Source: Candidatus Margulisiibacteriota bacterium (GTDB lineage: Bacteria; Margulisbacteria; Termititenacia; Termititenacales; Termititenacaceae). Taken from it: a stretch of DNA of 9,132 bases. Both the position numbers and the translations under genes were made by a program. The DNA lies in NCBI GenBank assembly GCA_031279615.1, contig JAITIE010000119.1, positions 1 to 9,132 on the forward strand, in the 5' to 3' direction. This document shows, piece by piece, positions 7,781 through 9,132 of this stretch (position 1 is the first letter of the stretch; each line of letters opens with the position of its first letter). The notes beneath the pieces are model-generated. The model saw only the letters and a list, made by a program, of their open reading frames with translations, had not been told where the DNA came from and ran no database searches.

Positions 7781-9124
7781 TTAGTTAAACATCCTGCCCA
7801 GCATTTTGATAATTTTGGCGCGGTCAGCGCTGATTTCAGTATACCATTGATCATTCAAAAAAACAGGCAAAATATCCGCGGCGGCCAGTTTTTTGTCGTA
7901 AACGAAATAACGCGTAATGACGCCTTCGCGCGTGTCGCCCGACCAGGTCTGGTCAAAAATCAAATTGCCGAGACCGTAAGCGATCGCCGTGCCGCGGCGA
8001 AAATCCGCTTTTTGCACCCAGTGCGCCTGATCACCAGCGACAATCGTCACATCTTGCGCGGCCAGCCATTCGCCCCAGGTTTGCTGAAATTTGTTGGGCC
8101 GGGCGGTGTATTCGTCACCCCAATTGCACATCACGATAACAATATCCGCGGCGCGCGCTTTGGCGATGGCTTGCGCCAGACGCTCGCGCAGAAAAGACGC
8201 GACATGATAAACAATTTCCGCGCCGCGGATGTCCGTGTCACGGTAATAATTCGGCCCGACAGAATTGACCGCCAAAAAAGCCACGCGCAAATCACCCAGC
8301 TGCGCAAAACGCGGCTCATAAGCGCCGGCCAGTTCTTGCGCCACGCCGGTGTATTGGATTTGCAATTTATCCAGCACATCCAGCGTATCGCGTATGCCGA
8401 CTGCGCCCGCGTCGCCAATATGATTGCCAGCCACGGAAACCAGGTCAATCCCCGCCTGCCGCAGTCCCTCGGCATAACGCGCCTGCCCATATAGTTGCAA
8501 GCGGTCTTTAGGCTTGCTGTAATTGTAAACCAGCGGCGACTTGAGATTGACGATAGACAGATCAGCCGCGCGAAAAACCGGCGCTATCCCCCGCCACGGA
8601 TAGTTGACCTCGCCGGTCATATCGATCACATTGCCTATGCCGCGCGACAGCACCACCGTGCCGCCGATCGTGATATTCTTGATCCGGCGCGCGTCGAAAC
8701 GCGGCTGTTTGTCCCAGCGCCATTTGGCCAGACGCAAAGGATACTCGCGCGGATTTTCCCAAAAATACAGGCCGTCCAGCCGCAAAGTCCGCCAGGAAAC
8801 ATCGGCATGATACCAGGGCACGAGCGCCAGCGCGTCCGGTTTGTCACGCAAAAATCGCCGCAGTTCCTCCAGATCATCGGCCACAATGACGTCTCCGGCC
8901 GCCACGCCGCCGCGCCGGATGCGCCCGCGCCAGTCCCGCAAAACGATCAGGGAAATTTCACCAGCGGCGATCTTTTGCAGCTCGGCGGCGCGCAAATCAT
9001 AAAATTCACTGCGCTGATCGGCCACGCACAAAAGCGGCACGCTGACAAAAAACAAACGCAAAAAAAGCAAATAGAGCAAAACCGCCAGAACGGCCAGCGT
9101 GAAATACTTGCGCGGAATTTTCAT
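7781..9124 (-). CDS. Membrane-anchored CapA-family protein (PGA_cap, metallophosphoesterase fold)
   Basis: This 447-aa protein starts with a positive N-terminus and one hydrophobic segment (about residues 8-33), so the rest probably lies outside the inner membrane. Residues 34-145 form an extension with LALVPWYHADVS (99-110) and ENPREYPLRL (123-132). The CapA-like domain (150-425) is recognised from IGNVIDMTGEVNYP, RAADLSIVNLKSPL (185-198), VAGNHIGDAG (231-240), NWGDEY (334-339), GDQAHWVQ (364-371) and YGLGNLIFDQ (383-392). The family acts in poly-gamma-glutamate capsule synthesis in Bacillus, but many members have no known role. Several usual metal ligands are changed: GGT at 154-156 where GDxML is normal, NLK at 193-195 where NLE is normal, and NWG where HWG is normal. 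It may be a non-catalytic or altered member. The frame is open upstream to the window edge; the ATG at 9124 is preceded by GGAA, but an earlier start is not excluded. It is the first visible gene of the envelope cluster. Confidence 0.8.
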   Translation of the reverse strand: MKIPRKYFTLAVLAVLLYLLFLRLFFVSVPLLCVADQRSEFYDLRAAELQKIAAGEISLIVLRDWRGRIRRGGVAAGDVIVADDLEELRRFLRDKPDALALVPWYHADVSWRTLRLDGLYFWENPREYPLRLAKWRWDKQPRFDARRIKNITIGGTVVLSRGIGNVIDMTGEVNYPWRGIAPVFRAADLSIVNLKSPLVYNYSKPKDRLQLYGQARYAEGLRQAGIDLVSVAGNHIGDAGAVGIRDTLDVLDKLQIQYTGVAQELAGAYEPRFAQLGDLRVAFLAVNSVGPNYYRDTDIRGAEIVYHVASFLRERLAQAIAKARAADIVIVMCNWGDEYTARPNKFQQTWGEWLAAQDVTIVAGDQAHWVQKADFRRGTAIAYGLGNLIFDQTWSGDTREGVITRYFVYDKKLAAADILPVFLNDQWYTEISADRAKIIKMLGRMFN

Positions 9125-9132
9125 TTCCGGCG

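Noticed and set aside
7424..8494. A 356-codon open frame on the plus strand
   Set aside because: It lies antisense across the CapA-like and LpxB-like genes, both of which have clear family motifs. Its translation shows no recognisable motif and looks like the mirror of the real codons.
7781..9124. CapA-like protein as a lipoprotein (Cys33 after the hydrophobic segment)
   Set aside because: The residues before Cys33 are VPLLC, without the small residue at -1 expected in a lipobox, so an uncleaved membrane anchor is more likely.

Overview
This window carries eight protein genes, all on the minus strand and packed with almost no space between them. It reads right to left as two transcription blocks. 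GC content looks to be a little over 50% by eye. An MsbA-type lipid exporter beside a lipid-A-disaccharide-synthase-like glycosyltransferase suggests a diderm (Gram-negative type) bacterium. The protein sequences do not look like a well-studied group, and an uncultured candidate phylum seems likely. I cannot assign the taxon from the sequence alone.

Block 1 (9132 down to 3090) is a five-gene cell-envelope cluster: a membrane-anchored CapA-family protein, an LpxB-like glycosyltransferase, an RmlD-type NDP-sugar reductase, an MsbA-like ABC exporter and a GT4 glycosyltransferase. The junctions are directly abutting (TAA then ATG), a 4-nt overlap (ATGA), a 1-nt overlap (TAATG) and an 8-nt overlap. 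This is the pattern of one translationally coupled operon. Together the genes look like part of a pathway that makes a sugar precursor, builds a glycolipid or surface glycan, and moves it across the inner membrane. The product itself cannot be read from the sequence.

A 59-nt gap (3031-3089) separates the blocks. It contains a good sigma-70-type promoter (TTGACA, 16 nt, TATAGA) directed at topA, and I see no terminator in it.

Block 2 (3030 down to 1) is topA (DNA topoisomerase I, 717 aa with three zinc fingers), a previously easy-to-miss 30-codon gene, and panC (pantothenate synthetase), which is cut by the left edge of the window and lacks only its last few residues. The 30-aa protein starts inside the end of topA, has its own Shine-Dalgarno sequence, and stops exactly one base before the panC start codon. 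It looks like the N-terminal membrane segment of YbbR/CdaR proteins without the domains that normally follow. It is the most unusual item here. The second is the CapA-family protein, which lacks several of the usual metal-binding residues.

The window has no stretch over 300 bases without a gene. I saw no RNA genes, mobile elements, CRISPR arrays or long repeats.
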